Below are positions 22,879 to 31,512 of a stretch of 64,000 bases of DNA, one piece after another. Numbering within the stretch: the stretch's first letter is position 1; each line of letters opens with the position of its first letter. The stretch covers positions 62,001 to 126,000 of the forward strand of contig NZ_JAODOR010000010.1 of the NCBI RefSeq assembly GCF_025398275.1, given 5' to 3'. Source of the stretch: Microbacterium memoriense. GTDB lineage: Bacteria > Actinomycetota > Actinomycetes > Actinomycetales > Microbacteriaceae. Position numbers and translations under genes: made by a program. The notes under the pieces were generated by a model. It searched no databases. It saw nothing but the letters and a program-made list of their open reading frames with translations, and had not been told where the DNA came from.

Positions 22879-23948
22879 CGACGATCGTCTCGTTCGATGC
22901 CCGGCTGGTGCGTGTGCCGTTGACGCGCCCGTGGGGTGCGGATGTGACCTCGGTCGGGGTCATCGCGACGCACGTCGTCCGCAGCGACGGCGTCGAGGGC
23001 TGGGGCTTTTCCTGGACGCCGCAGATCGGCGCGGAAGCCGTGCTCGCCCTCCTGCAGCACGACATCTCGGCTTTCGCCGTGGGGCGCGATGCCGACCCAC
23101 GCGCACTGTGGACGCCCGCGTGGGAGCACCTGCACGAGGCCGGCGGCGGCGGGGTCACGACGATCGCCCTGGCCGGTCTCGACCTCGCGCTGTGGGATGC
23201 CGCGGCGCGCGCGCAGAACGGGTCGCTCTCAGAACTCCTCGGGCGTCGTCGCGAATCCGTGCGCGGCTACGGCAGCGGCGTGAACCTGCACTACACACAG
23301 GACGAGCTCGTCGCGCAGGTGCAGCGGTGGGTGGATGCCGGGTTCGACGCCGTCAAAGTGAAGGTCGGCAAGCCGGACGTCGCCGAAGACCTCGATCGCC
23401 TGCACGCGGTCCGGGATGTTCTCGGACCAGGCCGCGCGCTCATGATCGATGCGAACCAACGGTGGAGCCTCGAGCGCGCGACGGCGTCGCTGGAGGATCT
23501 CGCCGCTGTGCACCCCGCGTGGATCGAAGAGCCGCTGCGCGCCGACGACCTTGCGGGCCACGTCGAATTGTCACGCCGCCTCCGCGGTTCCTCCGGCATC
23601 CCGATCGCGGTCGGCGAGAACCTGCACACCGCGTATCGATTCGATGATTTCCTCCGCACGGGAGCTGCCCAGATCGTCCAGCCCAACATCATCCGCGTCG
23701 GTGGCGTCACGCCTTTCCTGCGCATCACCGCCCTCGCGGCGGATGCCGGGGCGGCGCTCCATCCGCACCTCTTGCCCGAGCTGTCCGGCCAGCTCGCGCT
23801 GACATTCGCCGCCGAGTGTCTCGTCGAGGACGTCGAGGATGCCGGGTTCGGTGCGCTCGGCGCCCTGCGCGACCGCTCCCCCGTCACGATGGATCGGGGC
23901 GTGTTGACCGAGAATCCCCACGCCGGACTGGGCCTGCGCTTCCGATGA
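22875..23948 (+). CDS. enolase-superfamily (mandelate racemase/MLE) enzyme, likely aldarate dehydratase or galactarolactone cycloisomerase
   Basis: 357 residues from GTG 22875 (GTGA overlap). The barrel carries general base KVKVG (Lys161/163), metal ligands Asp192 (IDANQRW), Glu218 (WIEEPLR) and Glu248 (GENLH), and a catalytic His296 (HPHLLPE). This set fits the MR subgroup, which dehydrates acid sugars. Placed between KdgD and the uronate dehydrogenase-like gene, it should convert glucarate/galactarate, or the lactone directly as galactarolactone cycloisomerase does, into keto-deoxy-hexarate. Which of the two cannot be decided from sequence alone. Confidence 0.85.
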   Translation: MTTIVSFDARLVRVPLTRPWGADVTSVGVIATHVVRSDGVEGWGFSWTPQIGAEAVLALLQHDISAFAVGRDADPRALWTPAWEHLHEAGGGGVTTIALAGLDLALWDAAARAQNGSLSELLGRRRESVRGYGSGVNLHYTQDELVAQVQRWVDAGFDAVKVKVGKPDVAEDLDRLHAVRDVLGPGRALMIDANQRWSLERATASLEDLAAVHPAWIEEPLRADDLAGHVELSRRLRGSSGIPIAVGENLHTAYRFDDFLRTGAAQIVQPNIIRVGGVTPFLRITALAADAGAALHPHLLPELSGQLALTFAAECLVEDVEDAGFGALGALRDRSPVTMDRGVLTENPHAGLGLRFR

Positions 23949-23997
23949 CCCGCATCCCCCACGTGGCGCCCCGCCGCCGCCAACGAAAGGACCCGCA

Positions 23998-25440
23998 ATG
24001 ACCACCACGACTGAGCAGCTCGAGGAGTTCACCGCGGCCGCGGCCGTCGCCGCTCCGATCTGGCGGGCGACGGATGCGGCCACTCGCGCCGGCTGGCTCC
24101 GCGCCCTCGCCGACGCCCTCGATGCGCATGCCGGCGAACTCGTCGAAATCGCCGACCGCGAGACGCGTCTCGGCGTGCCGCGCCTGACCGGCGAGGTCGC
24201 ACGCACGACCGGGCAGCTGCGACTGTTCGCCGCCGTCGTCGAGGAGGGGTCCTACCGCGAACTCACGGTCGACGACGCCGACCCGTCGGCGACTCCGCCA
24301 CGGCCCGAGCTGCGTCGCCTGCTCGTCGGCGTCGGCCCCGTAGCGGTCTTCTCGGCGTCGAACTTCCCGTTCGCATTCTCCGTCTGCGGTGGCGACACGG
24401 CATCCGCCCTCGCCGCGGGAAATCCCGTCATCGTCAAGGCGCACTCCGGACATCTCGAGCTCTCCCGCCGGACCGCCGAGATCGCCGCCGACGCGCTGGT
24501 CGCGGCCGGAGCGCCGAGAGGATCGATCGCTCTCATCGAAGGCCGAGAAGCGGGCAACGCCCTCGTGCAACACCCCGTGATCCAGGCGGCGGGGTTCACC
24601 GGATCGGTCTCCGGCGGCCGGGCGCTCTTCGACCTCGCGACAGGACGCCCCGACCCGATCCCGTTCTACGGCGAGCTCGGCAGCGTCAACCCGGTCGTCA
24701 TCACCCCCGCCGCGGCGGCGGCGCGTGGCACGCAGCTCGCGGCAGGTCTCGTCGGCTCGTTCACGCTCGGCGTCGGACAGTTCTGCACGAAGCCCGGCGT
24801 CGTCTTCGTGCCGACCGGCACGGGGTTCGAGGCGTCGGTCGGCGGGAACGTGGCACCGGTGCCCGGCGGACCGCTGCTGACCGACCGCATCACGGAGGCG
24901 TTCCCGGACGGCATCCAGCACCTGCTCGAAGACCCCTCGGTGACGATCGTCGGATACGGCGCCGAAACCGTCGACGGCGCTCGGCCGGTCGTGCTCCAGA
25001 CGGATGCGGGGGCCGTCGCGGAGCGTGCCTCGACCCTGCTGGAAGAAGTCTTCGGCCCGGTCACCCTGCTCGTCCGATACGACAGCGACGCAGAGCTGCA
25101 CGCGGCGCTCGAGGTCGTTCCGGGAAGCCTCACCGCGACGCTGCATTCCGAAGAATCGGACGACGTCCAGGACACCCTGGCTCTCCTGCAGAATCGGGTC
25201 GGCCGTGTGCTCTTCGCGGGGTGGCCGACGGGCGTCGCGGTCACGTGGTCGCAGCAGCACGGCGGTCCGTGGCCGGCGACGACATCACTGCACACCTCGG
25301 TCGGTGCCAGCGCGATCCGGCGCTTTCTGCGTCCCCTCGCGTTCCAGGACGCCCCGCAGCGCCTCCTCCCCACGGAGCTCCGCGATGAGTCGTTGGCCGC
25401 CCTGCCGCATCGACGCAACGGAGTGCTCCACGCTCGCTGA
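23998..25440 (+). CDS. NADP-dependent aldehyde dehydrogenase, 2,5-dioxovalerate (alpha-ketoglutarate semialdehyde) type
   Basis: 480 residues from ATG 23998 with AAAGGA upstream. ALDH motifs: FSASNFPFAFSVCGGDTASA (coenzyme site), VIVKAHSGHLE, general base Glu226 in FYGELGSVNPV and nucleophile Cys263 in GQFCTKPGVV. The SNFPFAFSVCGGDTA and KAHSGH signatures are specific to the ketoglutarate semialdehyde dehydrogenase branch. It would finish uronate oxidation by forming 2-oxoglutarate for the TCA cycle. Confidence 0.93.
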   Translation: MTTTTEQLEEFTAAAAVAAPIWRATDAATRAGWLRALADALDAHAGELVEIADRETRLGVPRLTGEVARTTGQLRLFAAVVEEGSYRELTVDDADPSATPPRPELRRLLVGVGPVAVFSASNFPFAFSVCGGDTASALAAGNPVIVKAHSGHLELSRRTAEIAADALVAAGAPRGSIALIEGREAGNALVQHPVIQAAGFTGSVSGGRALFDLATGRPDPIPFYGELGSVNPVVITPAAAAARGTQLAAGLVGSFTLGVGQFCTKPGVVFVPTGTGFEASVGGNVAPVPGGPLLTDRITEAFPDGIQHLLEDPSVTIVGYGAETVDGARPVVLQTDAGAVAERASTLLEEVFGPVTLLVRYDSDAELHAALEVVPGSLTATLHSEESDDVQDTLALLQNRVGRVLFAGWPTGVAVTWSQQHGGPWPATTSLHTSVGASAIRRFLRPLAFQDAPQRLLPTELRDESLAALPHRRNGVLHAR

Positions 25441-25452
25441 TCACCGACGCGC

Positions 25453-25467
25453 GGGAAGGCGCTTCCC
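25453..25467. promoter_or_regulatory. LacI-type operator upstream of serine hydrolase gene
   Basis: GGGAAGGCGCTTCCC, a near-perfect palindrome, 13 bp after the dehydrogenase stop and 27 bp before the ATG at 25495. It resembles the other GGGAA-GCGC-TTCCC sites and suggests the unit 25495-29520 has its own regulated promoter. Confidence 0.6.
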
Positions 25468-25494
25468 GTGACATCGTCGCGCGCGCCCGACACA

Positions 25495-26499
25495 ATGGAA
25501 ATCGTGATCAACTCCTCCACTTTCGGCGCCGCCATGGACGTCGCCCGCCACCACGTGGACGCCGGGCGCATCCCGACCGCCGTGTTCGGCGTCGCGAGCG
25601 CCGACGGCATCCTCGCACTCGACGCTTTCGGCGCGACCGGCGACCGACCGGCGAAGCCCGACGACACCTACCGTCTCTTCTCGATCACGAAGCCGCTCGT
25701 CGGCATCGCCGCCGCGCGGGTGATCGAGCGCGGCCTGCTCACGCCGAACACCCTGATCACCGACGCACTGCCCACCTTCGGCCGCTGGCGCGACGACCCC
25801 GTGCGGCTGTGGCATCTGGCCAGTCACACGTCGGGCATCAGTGAGCCGACCCTCGATCCCCCGCTTCCGCTGCGCGAAGAACTCCTAGCGCGTGGCCGCG
25901 ACTTCCTCGCCGGGAGCGCCTCCCGCTACTCGACGATCGCCTTCGAGGGGATCGCCGCACTCATCGAACACGCCACGGGCCGCTCCTGGGAGGCCGAGGT
26001 CGGCGAGTGGGCCGCGGAGATCGACGCCACGGGCCTCACGCTCGACCCGGTCGACGTCGTCCCGATCCCCGACCTGGCCGCCGCCGGGCTGAACCTCGAC
26101 CGGTTCGTCGAGACCCGGGCGCCCGGCGCGGGCCTCTCCGGCCGCGCGGAAGACCTGCTCGCGCTCGGCACCGAATTGCTGCGGATCCACGCGGGGAAGA
26201 CCGACGGCATCCTCCGGCCGGCGACGCTCGACATGATGCTGCGGCCGCTCACCGGCGACATCCCCCGACTCGACCCGTACCCGGCCGAGCGCGGTCAGGA
26301 TTGGGGGTTCACCTGGAACCTCCGCACCCGCGCGCCGGGTCTCATCGCGCGGGACGGCTACGGTCACGGCGGCTGGTCGGGGACTGAGCTGTGGATCCAT
26401 CCCGACGCGGGTCTTGCCTGGGTGCTCATGACCAATCAGGCCCAGCGCGACGGGGTCGACATCGACCTCCTCGACAACGCGATCGTCTCCGCGCGGTGA
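25495..26499 (+). CDS. serine hydrolase of the class C beta-lactamase/esterase family
   Basis: 334 residues from ATG 25495; in-frame GTGs at 25468 and 25504 are alternatives (the first abuts the operator). S-x-x-K catalytic motif Ser63/Lys66 in FSITKPLVG, a Tyr motif region SRYSTIAFEG (YST), and the HGG motif GYGHGGWSGTELWIHP near the C terminus. These proteins are cytosolic esterases, peptidases or transesterases rather than true beta-lactamases when, as here, no signal peptide is present. Position next to a GH35 gene and an esterase suggests removal of an acyl decoration from an oligosaccharide; this is inference. Confidence 0.82.
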   Translation: MEIVINSSTFGAAMDVARHHVDAGRIPTAVFGVASADGILALDAFGATGDRPAKPDDTYRLFSITKPLVGIAAARVIERGLLTPNTLITDALPTFGRWRDDPVRLWHLASHTSGISEPTLDPPLPLREELLARGRDFLAGSASRYSTIAFEGIAALIEHATGRSWEAEVGEWAAEIDATGLTLDPVDVVPIPDLAAAGLNLDRFVETRAPGAGLSGRAEDLLALGTELLRIHAGKTDGILRPATLDMMLRPLTGDIPRLDPYPAERGQDWGFTWNLRTRAPGLIARDGYGHGGWSGTELWIHPDAGLAWVLMTNQAQRDGVDIDLLDNAIVSAR

Positions 26500-26533
26500 T
26501 GCGCCCGCCCTCGGGAACCGCGAGAATGGCATC

Positions 26534-28762
26534 GTGAACATTCCGTCTTCGGCCACCGTCCAGCACCGCGGGTGGCCCACGCCCGCCCGACTCGCCCCCA
26601 TGCCGATCGCCGCGGAGGCCGCCCGCGGTCTGACGGTCACGGACCGCGCCCTGTTGCGCGACGGCGTCGGGTTCGTGCCGGTCTCGGGCGAGCTGCACTA
26701 CAGTCGACTCCCCCGCGCCCGGTGGGCGGAACGCCTCCGCCAGCTGCGCGCGGCCGGCATCACGCTCGCCTCGACGTACGTCCTCTGGAATCACCACTCG
26801 GCGGCGCGCGGCGACGCGCGATTCGACGACAATCTCGACGTCGCGGCGTTCATCGACGAGGTCGAGGCGGCGGGTCTGGAGCTCATCCTCCGTATCGGGC
26901 CGTGGGTGCACGGCGAATCCCGCAACGGCGGTTTCCCCGACTGGGTGCAGGATGCCGAGATCGAGCACCGCAGCGATGACGCCGCCTATCTGGAGCTCGT
27001 CACCGAGTGGTTCGGCCAGTTGGCGGGCGCCCTCGACGGGCGTGCCCGACCCGGCGGCCCGATCGTCGGCATCCAGCTCGAGAACGAGCTGTACGACCGA
27101 CCCGAGCACCTGCTGACCCTCAAGCGCCTGGCGCGCGAGGCCGGCATGGCGGCGCCGCTGTGGACCGCGACCGCGTGGGGTGGCGCAGAGCTCCCGCCCG
27201 GCGAAGCCTTTCCGCTGTTCAGCGGTTACGCGGACGGATTCTGGGTCGATCCGGAAGACCCCTGGCACCCCAGCTTCCGCGCACACTTTTTCTTCTCACA
27301 CGAGTGGGATGACCCGGGCGTCGGCGCCGACGTTCGCGCCGCCCAGGGATTCGACGAGGGGATCGGGGCGGCGACCGACCTGCACGGCTTCCCGCCCGCC
27401 ACGTGCGAGCTGGGGTCCGGAATGGCGACGGCCTATCATCGCCGCCCGGTGCTCAGCGCGGCCGACACCGCTGCGCTCGCGAACGTCACGATCGGCAACG
27501 GCTCGGCGTGGCAGGGCTACTTCATGTACGTCGGGGGCACGAACCCCGCGCCGCAGCTGCAGGAGAGCCACGCGACGGCGTATCCCAACGACATGCCCGA
27601 GTTCGGGTACGACTTCCACGCGCCGATCGGACAGTCGGGCGACCTGCACGCCTCGGCCGCACCGCTGCGCGCGCAGCATGCGTTCCTCGCGGCCTTCGGC
27701 GACCGCCTCGCGGAGATGACGTCGACGCTGCCCGACGCACTGCCGGATGGGCAGTCGGATCGATCGACGCTGCGTTGGGCACTGCGCTCCGACGGTTCGG
27801 AGGGTGTCGTCGTCGTATCGCACCATCAGCCTCATGAGCAGGTCGAGCCGGTGGATGCCGCGCTGCGGATCACACTGGATTCCGCCGAGATCTCCCTTCC
27901 GCAGATCACGATCCCGAGCGGGACGATCGCCCGCTGGCCGGTCGCGTGGCGCATCGGCAGATCGCGGATCGCGTGGGCCACGGCCTCGCTCCTGACCGAA
28001 CTGCCGGGAGCCGCTCCGACGCTCGTGCTGGTGGCTGAGCCGGGGATAGAGCCCCGCATCGCGATCGATGGTGAGGTTCATACCGGCACGGGCATGTTTT
28101 CGGTCGAGGGTGGGCGCATCCTCGTCCTCCCCGCGACTGACGCCGCGCTCCTCTGGGTGCGCGATGGCGCGGACGGCCGTTCGCTTCTGCGCACGTCCGA
28201 TGAACTGTCGTGGTCGGGCGGCACGCTCTTCCATCGCGGCGTCGGGCCGGCCGAGGTGTTCGACGTGGTCACCGGATCCTGGCGAGCCCTCGCGCTCCCC
28301 ACCGCGGAGGCCCCGGCAACTGCAACCCTCGCTCCGCGCTTGGTGACCGAGGCCCGCACTGTGCCGACGGACTACGGTTTCCGTGAATTGCGGCACTCCG
28401 CGCCGAGCCGATCCGCGATCGATGAGTTCGCGGCGGTGTTCTCCCTCGATGTGCCCGCGTGGGCAGGGGAAGCCGACGCCGTGCTCGACATCGACTGGGC
28501 GGGCGACGTCGCCGAGATCCGCGTCGACGGACACACGGTGGATGACCGCTTCTGGGACGGCGAGCGCTGGTCCGTGTCGGTGCAGGATGCCGGCATCCGC
28601 CCGGGCAGCGCCGTCACGCTGCATGTCCTGCCACTGTCGCCGCACACGACGATCGGGCTTCCGGCCGCCGCACGCGCGCGCATCGGCGCCGAGCAGCTGT
28701 GTGCGGTGGACGTTGTCTCCCTGCGCGCGCGCGGCGACTGGCAGAGGGTGGACCTCGCATGA
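26534..28762 (+). CDS. divergent GH35 family beta-galactosidase-like glycoside hydrolase
   Basis: 742 residues from GTG 26534. The (beta/alpha)8 domain covers about 30-390: VPVSGELHYSRLPRARW, ITLASTYVLWNHH, LRIGPWVHGESRNGGFPDWV, acid/base Glu185 in IQLENELYD, candidate nucleophile Glu292 in ATCELGSGMA, and YFMYVGGTNP corresponding to the MYMxHGGTNFG of classic GH35. The C-terminal 350 residues form beta-sandwich domains with a jelly-roll-like end (VLDIDWAGDVAEIRVDGHTV). Compared with the canonical GH35 at 29620-31383 the active-site surroundings differ, so its specificity may differ. No signal peptide. Confidence 0.85.
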   Translation: MNIPSSATVQHRGWPTPARLAPMPIAAEAARGLTVTDRALLRDGVGFVPVSGELHYSRLPRARWAERLRQLRAAGITLASTYVLWNHHSAARGDARFDDNLDVAAFIDEVEAAGLELILRIGPWVHGESRNGGFPDWVQDAEIEHRSDDAAYLELVTEWFGQLAGALDGRARPGGPIVGIQLENELYDRPEHLLTLKRLAREAGMAAPLWTATAWGGAELPPGEAFPLFSGYADGFWVDPEDPWHPSFRAHFFFSHEWDDPGVGADVRAAQGFDEGIGAATDLHGFPPATCELGSGMATAYHRRPVLSAADTAALANVTIGNGSAWQGYFMYVGGTNPAPQLQESHATAYPNDMPEFGYDFHAPIGQSGDLHASAAPLRAQHAFLAAFGDRLAEMTSTLPDALPDGQSDRSTLRWALRSDGSEGVVVVSHHQPHEQVEPVDAALRITLDSAEISLPQITIPSGTIARWPVAWRIGRSRIAWATASLLTELPGAAPTLVLVAEPGIEPRIAIDGEVHTGTGMFSVEGGRILVLPATDAALLWVRDGADGRSLLRTSDELSWSGGTLFHRGVGPAEVFDVVTGSWRALALPTAEAPATATLAPRLVTEARTVPTDYGFRELRHSAPSRSAIDEFAAVFSLDVPAWAGEADAVLDIDWAGDVAEIRVDGHTVDDRFWDGERWSVSVQDAGIRPGSAVTLHVLPLSPHTTIGLPAAARARIGAEQLCAVDVVSLRARGDWQRVDLA

Positions 28763-29520
28763 CCGCGGAGCTCGTACGCGTCTACCCGGCGTCCGCGCCG
28801 AATGGTTCCGGTCTCGTCTGGGCGCACGGCGGCGGATTCGCCGCGGGTGACATCGATATGCCCGAAGCCGACTTCGTCGCGCGCACCCTGGCCGCCGCCG
28901 GCACCACCGTTGTGAGCGTCGACTACCGGCTCGCGATCGGCGGCGTCCACTTTCCGGTACCGCTCGACGACGTCGTGGCCGCCTGGGAATGGGCACACGC
29001 GCGTCGCGCGGAGTTCGGCATCGACCGCCTCGCGATCGGCGGGGCCAGCGCCGGCGGGAACCTGGCAGCCGCGGCTGCGCTCCGCCTCGCCGGAACAGCG
29101 GCGGCACCGGATCTCGTCGTGCTGGCCTATCCGACGCTGCTCGCCGTTCAGCCCGCGCCCGATGCCCGACTCCGTCAGGCGCTCGACGACGACCCGTTCG
29201 CCGACCGGTTCGGGCCACAGGTCGTGCGCGACATGTACGAGAACTACCTCGGCGCCCCGGCATCCACGGCGCCGGTCGAGGCAGCGCCGGGGCTCGCGAC
29301 GGTCGCGGAGCTGGCCGATTACCCGCCGACGCTCATCATCAACGGCGAGGTCGACGAACTGCGCGTGTCGGCCGAGGTCTTCGCCGCGAGCCTCGCCGCG
29401 GCGGGGCGCGAGGTCGACTGTCGCATCGAGCCCGGCACCGACCACGGCTTCCTCAACCGGCCCGACGGGCCGGCCGCTGCTCTCACCCTCGAGCGCATCG
29501 CGGCGCGCCTGAGCCGCTGA
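28759..29520 (+). CDS. alpha/beta hydrolase, HSL-type esterase
   Basis: 253 residues from ATG 28759 (ATGA overlap with the GH35-like gene). Oxyanion-hole HGGG in VWAHGGGFAAGD, nucleophile Ser97 in IGGASAGGNLAA, Asp in INGEVDELRV and His in GTDHGFLNRP. This is the hormone-sensitive-lipase family (family IV) of small esterases, acting on short acyl esters in the cytosol. Coupling to the glycosidase suggests deacylation of a sugar ester before or after glycosidic cleavage. Confidence 0.88.
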   Translation: MTAELVRVYPASAPNGSGLVWAHGGGFAAGDIDMPEADFVARTLAAAGTTVVSVDYRLAIGGVHFPVPLDDVVAAWEWAHARRAEFGIDRLAIGGASAGGNLAAAAALRLAGTAAAPDLVVLAYPTLLAVQPAPDARLRQALDDDPFADRFGPQVVRDMYENYLGAPASTAPVEAAPGLATVAELADYPPTLIINGEVDELRVSAEVFAASLAAAGREVDCRIEPGTDHGFLNRPDGPAAALTLERIAARLSR

Positions 29521-29532
29521 GCCCGTCTCGCG

Positions 29533-29601
29533 GACAGGAGATTCTGCACACGGAGGGCGATTTCCGGTCGTCACGGCCCTTTCGGCGCAGAATCTCCTGT
29601 C
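29533..29601. repeat. 69-bp inverted repeat between convergent genes
   Basis: Perfect 15-bp arms GACAGGAGATTCTGC (29533-29547) and its reverse complement (29587-29601), separated by 39 bp that include GGAGGGCGATTTCCGG-like dyads. It fills the gap between the esterase stop (29520) and the beta-galactosidase stop (29620). The long loop argues against a simple terminator; a REP/MITE-type palindrome is more likely, though it may also end transcription. Confidence 0.7.
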
Positions 29602-29619
29602 GACCGAACCGCAGTGCGG

Positions 29620-31383
29620 TCAGTACTCGGTGTGACCGAGGTCGAGGTCCGGCACGAAGCGCACCGTGTCGGTCCCGAGGGAATCGAACTCGAGCACCGT
29701 GACGAGGTTCTCGCCCGCGCGGGTCACGGGTGCAGGAACGAACAGGGTCCGCTGCGGCCCCGAACGCCAGTAGCGACCGAGGCAGAAGCCGTTGACCCAC
29801 ACGAGCCCCTTGCCCCACCCGTCGGTCGACAGCGCGAGGTCGGCGGGCGCCTCGAGCGCCACCGTCGCCTCGAACACGTGTGCGCCGGCGGTGAGTGGCG
29901 CCTCCTGCGGTGCGAGTTGCAGGCTGGATCCACTCTCGAACGCGTCCAGCGGCACCGCCGAGGCATTCCAGCCTGCAATTGACACACCAGCGAAGGTCGC
30001 CGGGCCGATCAAGCCCTTGGGCTCGCCGATCCGCGGGCCGTAATTGACCCGACCCTGGTCCTCGACGAGCAACTCGAGCAGGCCCTCGCCCCGCGGGAGG
30101 GTGATCGACCAGGCGTGATCCTCGCGGGCGAGGACGCCGACGGGCTGTCCATCCAGGCTCACCCAGGCGCGGTCGCGCACTTCGGCGAAGGCGAGCACTC
30201 CCGCCGCCGGCCCCTGATCCAGCTGCACCCGGTAGCGAGCCAGCCCGCGCGAAATTCCCAGGGTGTCCATCGTCGGCACGTCGGCGTGATCCTGCCAGTC
30301 CGGGGCGACGAGGTCGCCGAGCGCACCGACGCTGCGCAGAGACGCGGGCTCCGGAACGACGAACAGCGCGCGGTCGACCCGGTCGTACTCGGGCACCGGC
30401 GCGTAGCGCGCGATGACTTCGCGGAAGGCCCAGAACTTCTCGGTGGGTCGGCCTGCCTCATCCAGCGGCGCGTCGTAGTCGTAGCTCGTGATCGTCGGCT
30501 GCCAAACTCCCTTGTCGTTCGCGCCGTTGGTGAGTCCGAAGTTCGTGCCGCCGTGCAGCATGTAGATATTGACAGACGCTCCGGCGGCCAGAAGGTCATC
30601 GAGCTCCCGGGCCGACACCGCGGGGTCGGTCGTGTGGTGGTGGGCGCCCCAGTGGTCGAACCAGCCGCACCAGAACTCCGAGCACATGAGCGGTCCCGTC
30701 GGCTGCTGGCGCCGGAGCGCCGCGAGGCGTTCGGTCGCCCGCGAGCCGAACGACCCCGTCGCGTGCAGGCCGGGGATGTTGCCGGCGGCAAGCATGTCGT
30801 CCATCGGCTGATCGACCGTGGTCAGCGGCACGGTGGCGCCGGTCTCCAAGAACAGATCGGTCAGGGCGCGCAAGTACGCGTGGTCCGACCCATAGGCGCC
30901 GTATTCGTTCTCGACCTGCAGCATGATGACCGGCCCGCCCTGGTCGATCTGCAGCGGCGCGACGATCTCCATGACCTGGCGCAGGTATTCGCTCACGGCC
31001 GCCATATACCGGGGCTCGAGCGTGCGGACGCCGACCGCCGGGTCGCGGAGCAGCCAGGCGGGGAATCCGCCACCGTCGAACTCGGCGCAGATGTAGGGAC
31101 CGGGGCGCACGATCGCGTGCATCCCCTCTTCCTGCACTTCCCGGAGGAAGCGCGCGAGGTCCAGGCGCCCTGTCGTGTCGAACTCGCCGCGGGTCGGCGC
31201 GTGCTCGTTCCACGCAACGTAGGTCTCGATCGTGTTGAGCCCCATCATCCGCCCCATGCGGATGCGGTCGCGCCACTGATCGGGGTGGATGCGGAAGTAG
31301 TGCAGCGCCCCCGAGATCACCCGGTGCGGCTGTCCGTCGAGGAGGAAGTCCTCGGCGCCGATCTCGAACGTGTGACTGGTCAT
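29620..31383 (-). CDS. beta-galactosidase, GH35
   Basis: 587 residues from ATG 31383. Canonical GH35: RVISGALHYFRIHPDQWRDR, NTIETYVAWNEHAPTRGEFD, VRPGPYICAEFDGGGFPAWL, acid/base Glu160 in LQVENEYGAYG, nucleophile Glu236 in MCSEFWCGWFDHWG, and NIYMLHGGTNFGLTNGAN, followed by beta-sandwich domains ending LGRYWRSGPQRTLFVPAPVT. No signal peptide. It releases galactose from imported beta-galactosides for the galE/galT/galK products. The operator CATGTTGACGTAAACATG at 31448-31465 lies between this gene and the divergent galE, so both should be controlled by the LacI protein at 32501-33469. Confidence 0.95.
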   Translation of the reverse strand: MTSHTFEIGAEDFLLDGQPHRVISGALHYFRIHPDQWRDRIRMGRMMGLNTIETYVAWNEHAPTRGEFDTTGRLDLARFLREVQEEGMHAIVRPGPYICAEFDGGGFPAWLLRDPAVGVRTLEPRYMAAVSEYLRQVMEIVAPLQIDQGGPVIMLQVENEYGAYGSDHAYLRALTDLFLETGATVPLTTVDQPMDDMLAAGNIPGLHATGSFGSRATERLAALRRQQPTGPLMCSEFWCGWFDHWGAHHHTTDPAVSARELDDLLAAGASVNIYMLHGGTNFGLTNGANDKGVWQPTITSYDYDAPLDEAGRPTEKFWAFREVIARYAPVPEYDRVDRALFVVPEPASLRSVGALGDLVAPDWQDHADVPTMDTLGISRGLARYRVQLDQGPAAGVLAFAEVRDRAWVSLDGQPVGVLAREDHAWSITLPRGEGLLELLVEDQGRVNYGPRIGEPKGLIGPATFAGVSIAGWNASAVPLDAFESGSSLQLAPQEAPLTAGAHVFEATVALEAPADLALSTDGWGKGLVWVNGFCLGRYWRSGPQRTLFVPAPVTRAGENLVTVLEFDSLGTDTVRFVPDLDLGHTEY

Positions 31384-31447
31384 GCTGCTCCTACCGTGCG
31401 TCGGCGCTCGGGGATTCTCCGCGCCGCTGGGGATGTCGTGAGACTAC

Positions 31448-31465
31448 CATGTTGACGTAAACATG
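31448..31465. promoter_or_regulatory. gal operator 1 (LacI type)
   Basis: CATGTTGACGTAAACATG pairs at 16 of 18 positions. It lies between the divergent beta-galactosidase and galE genes and shares TGTTGACG..AACA with 33507-33524. A possible -10 box TAGAGT (31484-31489) for galE is downstream. Confidence 0.72.
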
Positions 31466-31512
31466 ACGGGAAACCCGACCGCGTAGAGTGGTCCCGACGC
31501 GAGGAGCGAAAG

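Noticed and set aside
25495..26499. Antibiotic resistance beta-lactamase
   Set aside because: SxxK is present, but there is no signal peptide and the gene lies in a sugar operon; family members without export signals are mostly esterases or peptidases.
27296..29263. 655-codon open frame on the minus strand opposite the GH35-like and esterase genes
   Set aside because: Composition is Arg/Gly/Ala-rich with no domain motifs; it is the antisense of two well-supported genes and reflects high-GC codon bias.
29533..29601. Simple rho-independent terminator
   Set aside because: Loop of 39 bp and no T-tract; listed instead as an inverted repeat of unknown role.
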